Shown one piece after another: positions 25,740-34,163 of a stretch of DNA of 64,000 bases. The notes under the pieces are model-generated. The model saw nothing but the letters and a program-made list of their open reading frames with translations, had not been told where the DNA came from and made no database searches. A program made the position numbers and the translations under genes. The DNA is taken from the NCBI RefSeq assembly GCF_002813295.1, contig NZ_PHUE01000001.1, positions 186,001-250,000 of the forward strand. The letters run 5' to 3'. Every line of letters begins with the position of its first letter. Positions within the stretch are counted from its first letter, which is position 1. Origin of the DNA: Flavobacterium sp. 5. GTDB lineage: Bacteria; Bacteroidota; Bacteroidia; Flavobacteriales; Flavobacteriaceae.

Positions 25740-27327
25740 AAAAAAATCAGGCTCATATTACACTCCTACAAGATTAGCAGATTTTGTAGCGAATTATTGT
25801 TTGTCTAAAATTAAAAGAAAAACTATTTCAGTTTTAGAGCCAAGTGTTGGCGACGGTTCTTTTGTTAAAGCAATCTCAAAAAGTGAAAATTTAAATTATT
25901 TTACAAAGGTTAATTTAACAATTGTAGAAAAAGATGAATTAGAATTAGCAAAAGCCAAAATAATTGATAAAAACATAAAATTAAAAATTTCATCTCATAA
26001 TTCGGACTATTTAGATTTCCATTTTGAACATAATGAAGAGTATTCATTAATTATTGGAAATCCCCCTTATGTAAAGAAAAACTTATTAGACGACAATCAA
26101 AAAGAATTAGCTAAAACTATCCATTGCGAAAGCGAATTATCTAATAGAAGTATTAATAATATTTGGACTTCCTTTTTGATAAGTGGTATTTCTAAATTAA
26201 AAAAAGATGGTGTTCTTGCATTTATATTGCCATTAGAATTATTACAAGTTAAGTTTACTGAAGAGATTAGAACATTATTAAAAAAAGAATTTGAAAGGAT
26301 AGAGGTTTTTACATTCAATGAATTACAGTTTCAAGAATGTAAAGGTCAAGATACAGTTTTATTTATTGGATACAAAAAACATATCCAAAAAGGAACATTC
26401 TATACAAATATTGCTTCATTAGAGGATTTAGAAAATAATAATTATGAATTTTATGAAAATCAATCGCTATCTGATTCTGACAAGAAATGGACACATCATT
26501 TTATAACTCCTGATGAATATGAATTTTTAGAAAATTTAAAAAGCAGATTAAATAATGTCTCCTATTATCTTAATAATAAAGCTGGTATTGTAACAGCTGC
26601 AAATAGTTATTTCATTGTAAATAAAGACACTATAAGTAATTACGACCTTGAAAAATTTTCTAAACCAATAGTACAAAAAGGTTTCTTTGTAAATGGTTCT
26701 ATAACTTTCACTAATAATGATTTCAAAAAATTAGTTGATGATAATAAACCTGCATATTTATTAGATTTCAATAATTTAACTGAAAAAAAAATCACAAAAA
26801 AAATAGCTGAATATTTAGCTGTAGGAGTTGATGAAAAATTACCTCTTCGTTTTAAATGTAAACAAAGAAATAAATGGTATCAAATACCAAATATTGCAAC
26901 TGTTCCTGAAGCATTTTTCTTTAAAAGATCTCACGAATATCCAAAAATGATTAAAAATGAAGCTGATATTCTTGTAACGGACAGTGCATACAAGGTAGAA
27001 ATGAAAACAGAATATAATTTGGATAATTTTATTTTTTCTTTTTATAATTCATTAACTCTGACTTTTGCAGAATTAGAAGGTAGATATTATGGTGGTGGTG
27101 TCCTAGAATTAACTCCAAATGAATTCAGAGTTCTGCCAATTCCTTACACAATATGTAATAATTTTGAAGCTTATAAAAATGAATTCAAGAACAAATCGTC
27201 TATTCAAGATGTCTTGAATAATAATAATTATGAAATATTAAATAGAACACTCGGACTTACAAGAGATGAAATAGAAAGAATTGAATTAATTAGGCAAAAA
27301 TTAGTAGACAAAAGACATAGAAAATAA
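25732..27327 (+). CDS. N6-adenine DNA methyltransferase with TaqI-type recognition domain
   Basis: 531 aa. SGSYYTPTRLADFVANY and motif I LEPSVGDGSF bind AdoMet; motif IV IIGNPPYVKK (N110-P-P-Y113) is the catalytic tetrad of gamma-type N6-adenine enzymes. The C-terminal ~280 residues, ending with ELEGRYYGGGVLELTPNEF and RVLPIPY, match the TaqI/Eco57I-like target-recognition part. No nuclease domain is fused, so cutting would fall to the HNH protein. It is the last gene of the operon and its start overlaps the HNH gene. Methylation may mark self DNA. Confidence 0.88.
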   Translation: MDKKKSGSYYTPTRLADFVANYCLSKIKRKTISVLEPSVGDGSFVKAISKSENLNYFTKVNLTIVEKDELELAKAKIIDKNIKLKISSHNSDYLDFHFEHNEEYSLIIGNPPYVKKNLLDDNQKELAKTIHCESELSNRSINNIWTSFLISGISKLKKDGVLAFILPLELLQVKFTEEIRTLLKKEFERIEVFTFNELQFQECKGQDTVLFIGYKKHIQKGTFYTNIASLEDLENNNYEFYENQSLSDSDKKWTHHFITPDEYEFLENLKSRLNNVSYYLNNKAGIVTAANSYFIVNKDTISNYDLEKFSKPIVQKGFFVNGSITFTNNDFKKLVDDNKPAYLLDFNNLTEKKITKKIAEYLAVGVDEKLPLRFKCKQRNKWYQIPNIATVPEAFFFKRSHEYPKMIKNEADILVTDSAYKVEMKTEYNLDNFIFSFYNSLTLTFAELEGRYYGGGVLELTPNEFRVLPIPYTICNNFEAYKNEFKNKSSIQDVLNNNNYEILNRTLGLTRDEIERIELIRQKLVDKRHRK

Positions 27328-27335
27328 TATAAAAA

Positions 27336-28328
27336 CTAATATTCAACATTCCACTCAATTCCTTCAATCCGTTTAGAAAGAAACAACAAAGTTTCAAAAA
27401 CGTCCTTTTCATCAGGGGGCAAAGCTTCTCCAATAATTAATTCGGTAAATTTTGAACCAGTATAAGTCTTTTTTATAGTATCCCAAACATTAGTAGTTTC
27501 ACTAAAAATTAGTGCTTCTTTCGGGTGTTTGTATAGCCAATTTTTGTCGTTAGGAATTGCCTTATCATCATCTTTAGCAACTTGCAATAACATAGCATCA
27601 AATGAAATTGAATTTACAAAGTCTTTTATAGTATCAAGCTTCATTAATAGATGCAAATCATAAGTATGACGTACTTTGTTAGACAAATCTTCCAATGGAT
27701 TTTCAGTGTAAGAAAAACGAACCATGCTAATTATCTTTTCACAAAAGGTGCGCTCAACAGACAAGGCTTGAACCTCAAAATCTTCTAATCCAAATTGAGT
27801 AATTAATTCAATATTAGATGTGGTTTTAATATAATCCGCAATCATAGTACGAATGGGTTGTACAACATTAGGCTCTGTGTTACCCAAATGAGATACTTCT
27901 AAAGCAATGTTTTCTCTCACTTCACCATAAACTCCCTTTACACCAACTTTAGGATAGGAATAAATAATTTTTCTAATACTGCCTTTTTTATTAGTATTCG
28001 GATCATTGGGTACAATTTCAAGAATAGACTTATCGACCACGTTGGTAATATCTTTTAATCGATTTCTCAAAGCATTTCCGCTATCAGCATTATTCTTTAC
28101 AACAACTATATCAATATCCTCTGAAAATCGCTTGATAACACCATAGCATTTTGATAAAGAAGTACCACCTTTAAAAACAATCAAATCTTTTACATCAGAG
28201 TGAAATAATTGATACAAAGCATAAGTTACCCAATAATCTTTCTCAATAAAAATCTCTGGAATTTCAAAATGTTCAGCGGTAGCAACAATAGCACCTTCAA
28301 AATTGTCTTTGTCTAAATGTAAATTCAT
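27336..28328 (-). CDS. AbiEii-type nucleotidyltransferase toxin
   Basis: 330 aa from ATG at 28328, chosen because it overlaps the stop of the upstream antitoxin gene (TAATG). The nucleotidyltransferase signature is intact: FKGGTSLSKCYG (G54-K60) and RFSEDIDIVV (D71, D73). AbiEii proteins add nucleotides to tRNA or otherwise block growth after phage infection; with AbiEi they form a type IV toxin-antitoxin pair. The pair is convergent with the methyltransferase, only 8 bp apart. Confidence 0.9.
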   Translation of the reverse strand: MNLHLDKDNFEGAIVATAEHFEIPEIFIEKDYWVTYALYQLFHSDVKDLIVFKGGTSLSKCYGVIKRFSEDIDIVVVKNNADSGNALRNRLKDITNVVDKSILEIVPNDPNTNKKGSIRKIIYSYPKVGVKGVYGEVRENIALEVSHLGNTEPNVVQPIRTMIADYIKTTSNIELITQFGLEDFEVQALSVERTFCEKIISMVRFSYTENPLEDLSNKVRHTYDLHLLMKLDTIKDFVNSISFDAMLLQVAKDDDKAIPNDKNWLYKHPKEALIFSETTNVWDTIKKTYTGSKFTELIIGEALPPDEKDVFETLLFLSKRIEGIEWNVEY

Positions 28329-29056
28329 TATACTATATTCCAAGTGTTGGCAGTCGAAAGCATTTTAGTAGTAATACCATATTCATAGCTACTAGAAGGA
28401 TTTATTGATTTTTTTAGAACCGAAAAAACTACAGGTTCTATTCGCAAAGCTTCCAAAAGCGCACCAAGTAATGCTCTTACTTTAGGAGGATAAGCAGCTC
28501 CATAAGTAACCAGTTTTTTTATTTCGGCAGTGTCAAAATTATAAATCACTTTTTTCAAATAAACAAGTCCATCACTTTTTTGCAAGTCAGGTATGGTATT
28601 CAAGTCTTTAATAACGTCCAATAGCTCTAAATATTTAATCGTATCAGCCGTAACTTTTACATAACTCTTTGCCGGTTTAATTATAACATTACCTACTTTT
28701 CCTTTAACTTGTTTATCCAAGGAAGCAATACGAATAGAAGTCGGAACTTGTGTTGTTAAACCCAGTCTATTATACAATCTAGTTCCCGTAATATATGCAA
28801 CTTGCTTATTTTTATCAAACAAATAAAGAGAAAGTAAAACATCTTCTCTCGGTTTTTGCTCTCCAAACACAGAAACTTTTGGCTTATAATAATAACCTTT
28901 TCGGGCTCTTTTAATAACTCCTTTATAAACTAATCTACTTAATGCTTTAGATCCAGCAATAATTTCATCCGAAGTTAATCCAAGAGTATCATACCCGAAT
29001 ACATCTCCTGTATCTATTCGATTTATTTTAGCTACTATTTTGTCTGTTACTTTCAT
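28328..29056 (-). CDS. AbiEi-type antitoxin/transcriptional regulator (DUF6088-like)
   Basis: 242 aa from ATG at 29056; a TTG at 29068 is also in frame but would run into the inverted repeat. The N-terminus is a winged helix (GLTSDEIIAGSKALSRLVYK, GVIKRARKGYYYKP), followed by a domain with YITGTRLYNRLGLTTQVP, as in AbiEi/DUF6088 antitoxins. It should silence the toxin gene by binding the operator at 29067-29085. The stop overlaps the toxin start by one base, giving coupled translation. Confidence 0.87.
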   Translation of the reverse strand: MKVTDKIVAKINRIDTGDVFGYDTLGLTSDEIIAGSKALSRLVYKGVIKRARKGYYYKPKVSVFGEQKPREDVLLSLYLFDKNKQVAYITGTRLYNRLGLTTQVPTSIRIASLDKQVKGKVGNVIIKPAKSYVKVTADTIKYLELLDVIKDLNTIPDLQKSDGLVYLKKVIYNFDTAEIKKLVTYGAAYPPKVRALLGALLEALRIEPVVFSVLKKSINPSSSYEYGITTKMLSTANTWNIV

Positions 29057-29066
29057 AATAAGTAAC

Positions 29067-29085
29067 AAAGATAACTATTATCTTT
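29067..29085. promoter_or_regulatory. Inverted repeat, likely AbiEi operator
   Basis: AAAGATAA and TTATCTTT are perfect 8-bp arms separated by three bases, 11 bp before the antitoxin start codon. AbiEi proteins are known to autoregulate by binding inverted repeats in their own promoter, and this is the only such repeat next to the gene. Confidence 0.6.
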
Positions 29086-29170
29086 TAAATGTCAAGTTTA
29101 TTCTATTTTTTACCTGACATATCATCTATGTAATCATCATTAAATAGATCATTATAATCTTATACATATC

Positions 29171-29265
29171 CATTATCTCATTCGGCTCTACAAAACTTTC
29201 ATTTAGCCCAAGTATTATTAAAGTCGATTATTGTTTGCATCATTTTACTAATTTTGTCTAAAATT
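29171..29265. repeat. Left copy of a diverged direct repeat flanking the primase-helicase gene
   Basis: It begins CATTATCTCATTC and also contains CCAAGTATT and GTTTGC. The same order of blocks occurs at 32295-32390, at roughly 75% identity by eye, so the pair brackets exactly the gene at 29272-32271. This copy also holds the TAATTTTG box (29249-29256) that probably serves as the gene's promoter. It looks like a cassette border or recombination scar. Confidence 0.65.
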
Positions 29266-29271
29266 TAAATA

Positions 29272-32271
29272 ATGCCTTTACCAACATCATTAGATACTAT
29301 TCAACTATTCAAATCTATTTTTATAGGTCGAGAAGATGTGTTTGCTGTTCGGTGGGAAAAGGGAAATAAAAGTGGATATATGCCAGCCTACTTCTATGAC
29401 CCATATCGATATCGAGCACATAAAATGAAAGGAGGTACTTTTCAAAATTATGCAGATAAAGAATATTTGCCTTTTACCGATAAAGAAATTGAAAAGCATC
29501 TAAACGGCGACCAATTGATTGGTATTTATCCACTACTAAAAGACAATACTTCGTGGTTTATTGTCGCAGACTTTGACAAAGTGGATTGGATTGAGGACTG
29601 CAAAAAATTCATAAATACTTGTAAAGAAAAAGAAATCCCTGCTTATTTAGAACGTTCGCGTTCAGGTAAAGGTGGACACGTTTGGATTTTTTTTGAACAA
29701 CCTTATCCAGCAATCAAAAGTCGAAAGATTTTTATTTCGATTTTAGAAAACTCGGGGATTTTTTCTTTGTTTGATAAAAGTTCAAGTTTTGACCGATTAT
29801 TTCCCAATCAAGATTTCCTTTCTGGAAAAGGATTCGGTAATTTAATTGCACTGCCTCTGTACAAAAAAACTTTAGAACAAGGGAATAGTTGCTTTGTGGA
29901 AATTGATAATTTGAAACCATTTGAAAATCAATGGAATTTCATTCAAAATATTCAAAAAATAACAATAGCCAAACTAGATAATCTTTACGAATCTTACACC
30001 CCTATAGAAAATAGCACTGGTCCATATTTACCACAAATTATCCCTGCAAAATTGACTATTACATTAAGCAATGTATTAAAAATCAATCGCAACGCAATAC
30101 CAACTTCTTTAATCAATTTTCTAAAAGAAGAATTGAATTTTCTTAATACGGAATTCATAATAAAAAAGAAATCAAATAAAAACACTTTTGGAACTGAACG
30201 TTACTTCAGATTTATAGAAGAAACTGAAAACACTATAATCATTCCAAAAGGTTTTGTTGGGAAAACAATTCGATTTTGTAGGGAAAACAAAATAGATTAT
30301 GATTTTATTGATGAAAGAAAAAAACTAAATCCCGTTTCGTTTTCGTTTAATGCGCAACTAAAAGAACATCAACAATTAGTAATAAATAGCATATCAAAAA
30401 AAGATTTAGGAGTAATTGTTGCTCCACCAGGATCAGGAAAAACGGTTGTTGGACTAAAAATTATTGCTGATAAAAAGCAACCTTCTTTAATTATTACTCA
30501 TCGCAAACAAATAGCAGAACAATGGATAGAAAGAATCGAAGCATTTTTGGGAATATCAAAAAATGACATTGGAAAAATTGGTCAAGGTAAAACCAAGATT
30601 GGAAAACATATAACTATTGCAATGATTCAGAGTTTGTCGAAAGAAATTGAGAAACCTGATTCGAAAGATTTTTTAAATGCTTTTGGCGCTATCATTATTG
30701 ACGAATGCCATCATATTCCTGCGGAAACATTCCGAAATACAATTGCAAAATTACAAACGTTCTATTTGTATGGTTTAACAGCAACTCCTTTTAGAAAATA
30801 TAATGACGACAAACTTATTTTTATCCATTTAGGAGAAATAATAGCAGAGATAAAATCTAATGAAATTAGCACATCAAAAACTCCAAAAATAATCATTAGA
30901 AATACAGAACTTGACGTTCCTTTTAATTCAAAGACGGACAAATTTGAGACATTATCGAAAATCTTAATCCACGATTCTACAAGAAATAAAAGGATACTTC
31001 AGGACGTAATCAATGAATTAAAAACAGGCAAAAAAGTCATTATTATTACGGAGCGCAAGGAACATATTGATTCGCTTAATCAGTATTTAAAACAATCATA
31101 CGAAACTATTACATTAAGCGGAGAAGATTCTGAAAGTGCTAAAAACTCAAAATGGAAATTATTAAAGGAGGAAAATTATCAAGTTTTAATTACAACTGGG
31201 CAATTCTTTGGAGAAGGAACAGATTTACAAAATGCCAATTGCCTATTCCTTGTTTATCCTTTTTCTTTTGAAGGTAAATTAATTCAATGCATTGGGCGAG
31301 TTCAACGTTCGGAAATACCCCCTACTATTTACGATTATCGGGACATTAAGATTGATTATTTGAATAAAATGTTTCTAAAAAGGAATGTTTATTATCGAAA
31401 AATTGACAAGCAAGCAACCTTATTTGATGAACCCGAAGAAATTTCTATTCCAAGAAGCACATTTATTCTTGACCAAAAAATCAAAGTTCCTTTTGAGAAA
31501 TTACAATTTCATTATGGAAGTATTTCTTTTAAATACAGTGTCTCTGAAATGAATACAGAACTTGAATTTGATATTGAAAATTTCGAAATTAGACCAGAGT
31601 TTGAAGTTTTAAAAGAATATTTTTCTAAATCACTCCAAATAAAAAATATTGAAATTGCAATTTATGCAGAATTTGAAAATGGAAAACTAATTTCACAATT
31701 AGCATTATCCAATGATATCAAAAAGATAACTAAAGAACTGATTGAAAGTGTAAAATTTAAATTTATAACCAAGACTTTCTTGGGCAAATTAAATACAATT
31801 AGCAACGAAAACCTACTCGATATAAATCAATTACAGAATCAAAATAATATCAAATTATATGATTCAGGAGATGAATTATTAAATGATTTTTTACAGAATC
31901 AAAATTACAAACATCAAAAACATTTACAATATTTAGCCAATCATCACGAAAGGACTATTCTTAAAATTCGTTTTGTACTCAATCCTTTTTCATTTGTTTT
32001 TCTTTTAGCAGGAAAAACAGAATTTCATATTGTTTTAGAAACCTTAAACACAGAAGAAGCAACCTATATTTGGCATTTTGACAATGATAAAAAATCACTT
32101 CCTTATAACTTAAAACAAGTTGACAACTACTTAAGTAGCATTCGAAATAACGGAAGACAATCTTTTATTGAAAACCCACCTAATAATTTCAGTAGAATAC
32201 TTCACGATTATTCAAACGATAAAAAAGGGTTTGTAATTTGGAAAGATTTGATTGAAGAAAGACTTACTTAA
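29272..32271 (+). CDS. Primase-helicase fusion (TOTE-type archaeo-eukaryotic primase plus SF2 helicase)
   Basis: 999 aa. The N-terminal ~230 residues show the primase-like core: WFIVADFDKVDW (D100, D102) and RSRSGKGGHVWIFFEQP (H136). An SF2 helicase follows at ~360-700: Walker A APPGSGKTVV (K390), IIIDECHH (D477-E478), GLTATPF and IQCIGRVQRS. The last ~300 residues show no domain I know. This primase-helicase pairing is described for TOTE conflict systems, but the usual partner genes are absent. Diverged direct repeats flank the gene, which suggests it moved as a single-gene cassette. A nucleic-acid-directed defence role is inferred. Confidence 0.8.
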   Translation: MPLPTSLDTIQLFKSIFIGREDVFAVRWEKGNKSGYMPAYFYDPYRYRAHKMKGGTFQNYADKEYLPFTDKEIEKHLNGDQLIGIYPLLKDNTSWFIVADFDKVDWIEDCKKFINTCKEKEIPAYLERSRSGKGGHVWIFFEQPYPAIKSRKIFISILENSGIFSLFDKSSSFDRLFPNQDFLSGKGFGNLIALPLYKKTLEQGNSCFVEIDNLKPFENQWNFIQNIQKITIAKLDNLYESYTPIENSTGPYLPQIIPAKLTITLSNVLKINRNAIPTSLINFLKEELNFLNTEFIIKKKSNKNTFGTERYFRFIEETENTIIIPKGFVGKTIRFCRENKIDYDFIDERKKLNPVSFSFNAQLKEHQQLVINSISKKDLGVIVAPPGSGKTVVGLKIIADKKQPSLIITHRKQIAEQWIERIEAFLGISKNDIGKIGQGKTKIGKHITIAMIQSLSKEIEKPDSKDFLNAFGAIIIDECHHIPAETFRNTIAKLQTFYLYGLTATPFRKYNDDKLIFIHLGEIIAEIKSNEISTSKTPKIIIRNTELDVPFNSKTDKFETLSKILIHDSTRNKRILQDVINELKTGKKVIIITERKEHIDSLNQYLKQSYETITLSGEDSESAKNSKWKLLKEENYQVLITTGQFFGEGTDLQNANCLFLVYPFSFEGKLIQCIGRVQRSEIPPTIYDYRDIKIDYLNKMFLKRNVYYRKIDKQATLFDEPEEISIPRSTFILDQKIKVPFEKLQFHYGSISFKYSVSEMNTELEFDIENFEIRPEFEVLKEYFSKSLQIKNIEIAIYAEFENGKLISQLALSNDIKKITKELIESVKFKFITKTFLGKLNTISNENLLDINQLQNQNNIKLYDSGDELLNDFLQNQNYKHQKHLQYLANHHERTILKIRFVLNPFSFVFLLAGKTEFHIVLETLNTEEATYIWHFDNDKKSLPYNLKQVDNYLSSIRNNGRQSFIENPPNNFSRILHDYSNDKKGFVIWKDLIEERLT

Positions 32272-32294
32272 TGGAAAATAAATATCGCATAACC

Positions 32295-32390
32295 CATTAT
32301 CTCATTCAGCTGCACAAAAATTGCTCCTAGTCCAAGTATTCCTAGCATCAATTCTTTGTTTGCTTCATTTCGCTAATTCCATTTCCAAAT
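32295..32390. repeat. Right copy of the direct repeat flanking the primase-helicase gene
   Basis: It begins CATTATCTCATTC 23 bp after the stop codon and aligns over about 95 bp with 29171-29265. Read on the minus strand, both copies contain similar short peptides (LGLNESFVEPNEIM in one, LGLGAIFVQLNEIM in the other), so the repeat may be the remnant of an older coding end. That last point is tentative. Confidence 0.65.
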
Positions 32391-32466
32391 AACAAGAACA
32401 TTCCTTTTCTTTGGGTGGTAAAAGAATGTTTTACGTTTCATAAGGCACTTCTTTGCCAACCCTCCA

Positions 32467-32535
32467 AAAGTTTTTGTACGCCCTACAACGTTTACGGTTT
32501 AAAAGAAAATTATCGGAAGGGCAACAAAAACTTTC
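32467..32535. repeat. Imperfect palindrome 1 of the noncoding stretch
   Basis: AAAGTTTTTGT plus GCCCT on the left pairs with AGGGC plus ACAAAAACTTT on the right, with a two-base mismatch between the two blocks. Confidence 0.55.
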
Positions 32536-32540
32536 CCCAA

Positions 32541-32634
32541 GCTGTGTTACATAACGTGGCATTATAGTGCATAAAGAACGATTCTGCTTCTATTCAAATT
32601 CTCGGATGCACTATAATAACGTTATGTAAAACAG
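32541..32634. repeat. Imperfect palindrome 2 of the noncoding stretch
   Basis: The left arm (32541-32572) contains TTACATAACGT and ATTATAGTGCAT; the right arm (32606-32634) contains ATGCACTATAAT and ACGTTATGTAA, so about 28 bp can pair around a ~33-nt loop. The ends of the stem (GCTGT/ACAGC) also pair. It resembles an attC-like fold but lacks a clear attC core. Confidence 0.6.
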
Positions 32635-32654
32635 CCGCCACACCCAACGCGCAA

Positions 32655-32734
32655 GGGGTTTGCTCCAGGACAACTTTTTGAGCAGCTCCCATCGCATCAC
32701 CCAGCAGCTCAAAAAACCGTCCTTCACAAACCCC
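32655..32734. repeat. Nested palindrome 3 of the noncoding stretch
   Basis: Three stems nest: GGGGTTTG/CAAACCCC (32655-32662 with 32727-32734), AGGAC/GTCCT (32667-32671 with 32719-32723) and TTTTTGAGC/GCTCAAAAA (32675-32683 with 32707-32715). Small bulges separate them, and the loop is 23 nt. The regular stem-bulge-stem order suggests selection for a folded strand. Confidence 0.6.
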
Positions 32735-32840
32735 AATCACAGCTTCGATTCAATTCTATTTTAAATGATAAATTTTATCTTCATAAGAACTATAGGATGG
32801 TTTTAGCAACTTTATGCTTAAATCGGTAGTATTTGCATTG

Positions 32841-32916
32841 CTTTTGTGAGTAAAAAAATGGCTTTAACTTGTAGTTGAATTGCCTATGGATAAAGCCATT
32901 TTTCTACACACAAAAC
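32841..32916. repeat. Imperfect palindrome 4 of the noncoding stretch
   Basis: About 26 bp of each arm can pair with three mismatches (core AAAAATGGCTTTA with TAAAGCCATTTTT). The bases before it (CATTGCTTTTGTGAGTA) resemble those before palindrome 5 (CATTGTTTTTGTAAGTA), so the two are probably copies of one unit with different stems. Confidence 0.6.
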
Positions 32917-33161
32917 CAAAAGTCCAGCAAGAGTGTGATTTTTTATTTGCCAGAACATCTGCATAAATTGTTTTCACGATGGCCAAGATGCCATAGCGGT
33001 TTCAGAACATATTTTCTTTTAAACTTTCGACTTTCCAACTTTCAACTACATCAGGGCATCAAGCCATCATAAAAACAATCAGAAATTCCAGCAAGCAAAT
33101 AAAAAACCACACACTTGCCTGCGCTACTACCTCATCGCACTAGGAATTATATTTTCATTGT

Positions 33162-33241
33162 TTTTGTAAGTATTGAAAATCACTTGAACGTTTGTCGTAA
33201 AATTTAAAAAATCCTGAAAGTGATTTTCAATACCCACAAAA
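33162..33241. repeat. Imperfect palindrome 5 of the noncoding stretch
   Basis: GTATTGAAAATCACTT (33170-33185) pairs perfectly with AAGTGATTTTCAATAC (33218-33233). The stem continues outwards as TTTTGT/ACAAAA after a two-base mismatch. It shares its left flank with palindrome 4. Confidence 0.65.
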
Positions 33242-33250
33242 TCAACCGCA

Positions 33251-33337
33251 GGAAAGAGTATGAAATTTTAAAGCAGAAAAATAAGCGGAATGGATTTTAT
33301 ATTTCTTTTTCCTGCTTTAAAATTTCACACCCTTTCT
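33251..33337. repeat. Imperfect palindrome 6 of the noncoding stretch
   Basis: Arms 33251-33281 and 33306-33337 pair over about 31 bp with a few mismatches; the core TGAAATTTTAAAGCAG pairs with CTGCTTTAAAATTTCA. It follows palindrome 5 by only 9 bp, so together they would form two large adjacent hairpins. Confidence 0.65.
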
Positions 33338-33718
33338 GAAGAACTTCCATCTTTCAAAACAACTTTTTTGGATCCCGTTTCATAAGAAATCTATCGGTCA
33401 CGAGAAAAATAAAAAATAAATAAAAAGAAAGTAAAGGTAAGCTCCTGTTTTTTATCATTCAAGTTTAAGCCCTACGGGTTTTTGATAAAATCTCCACCCT
33501 TTATTTTGTGCTTTTAAGAACGTAAATGGTTTGATTAAAATTCGTTTTCATAATGACCCTTTCGGTAAAAAGTCGGGTAGTATTTTTTCAAAAAAACCTG
33601 CCTGCTAAAAAACCTCCACTTGAGAGATGACTTTCTTTTTTTTTCTTTTTTTTCTTTTAAAAAATTATGATAAAAGGAAAAGCCTTTTCAAAAGAACATT
33701 CATTTTAAACGAGGAGCT

Positions 33719-34141
33719 ATGCCAAATTTTATCATCAAAACACATCAGAAAAATGTCAATTACACACAACCACATTTTTTTATTTTAAATAAAGGAATGA
33801 ACAGCGGTAAACCACAAAAAGAGGCATTTACGAACAGTTTTGTAGTTGTTTTTCAAAATGAGGAAGATTGCGAGAACATTTATTTTGTGGCTTACAGTTT
33901 GTGGAAAATTAAATTTTGGCATCCGTTTTTGGTTGGTTCTGTAATTCCGTTTTTGCGCATTAACGATTTCAAATCTGCATTTTTTCCAAAATCTAAAGTA
34001 ATGATACAAGAACACGAAGCTCACGTGAAGCACGTTGCTGCACTCAAACTTTTAGAACAAAAAGAAAAACAATTCCACGAGAATATCAATCTAATAAATG
34101 ACTTACGTAGAACCATTTTATACAGGTACTGCAGAAAATAA
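33719..34141 (+). CDS. DUF6943-like conserved protein of Bacteroidota mobile elements
   Basis: 140 aa. The start PNFIIKTHQ, then PHFFILNKGMNSGKP and WHPFLVGSVIPFLRINDF, are what I recall of the DUF6943 family, which has no known function. GAGGAGCT just before the ATG is an unusually purine-rich ribosome site for this group. It lies behind the palindrome-rich stretch and is followed 22 bp later by a 59-aa gene. Confidence 0.65.
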   Translation: MPNFIIKTHQKNVNYTQPHFFILNKGMNSGKPQKEAFTNSFVVVFQNEEDCENIYFVAYSLWKIKFWHPFLVGSVIPFLRINDFKSAFFPKSKVMIQEHEAHVKHVAALKLLEQKEKQFHENINLINDLRRTILYRYCRK

Positions 34142-34163
34142 TTATGAACTTAAATCAACGCGA

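Larger units (their letters stand above)
32391..33718. other. 1.3-kb noncoding stretch rich in long palindromes
   Basis: No convincing gene is seen on either strand; short frames here fall inside hairpins and look accidental. The stretch contains six successive imperfect inverted repeats (listed separately) plus a smaller one around 32397-32434 (AACATTC...GAATGTT). It ends in a T-rich run before the DUF6943-like gene. Confidence 0.6.

Noticed and set aside
22051..27327. Kinase operon as Detocs, Mza, Septu or BREX
   Set aside because: Detocs has a different kinase and an effector carrying its own receiver. Mza needs Z1 and AIPR proteins, Septu needs its ATPase and BREX needs PglZ and BrxC. 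None of these is present.
32875..33072. 65-aa open frame in the palindrome-rich stretch
   Set aside because: It lies across a hairpin arm and its composition is not protein-like.
32391..33337. Palindromes as integron attC sites
   Set aside because: No integron integrase, no gene cassettes between the units and no consistent RYYYAAC/GTTRRRY core pair. They are kept as palindromes of unknown role.
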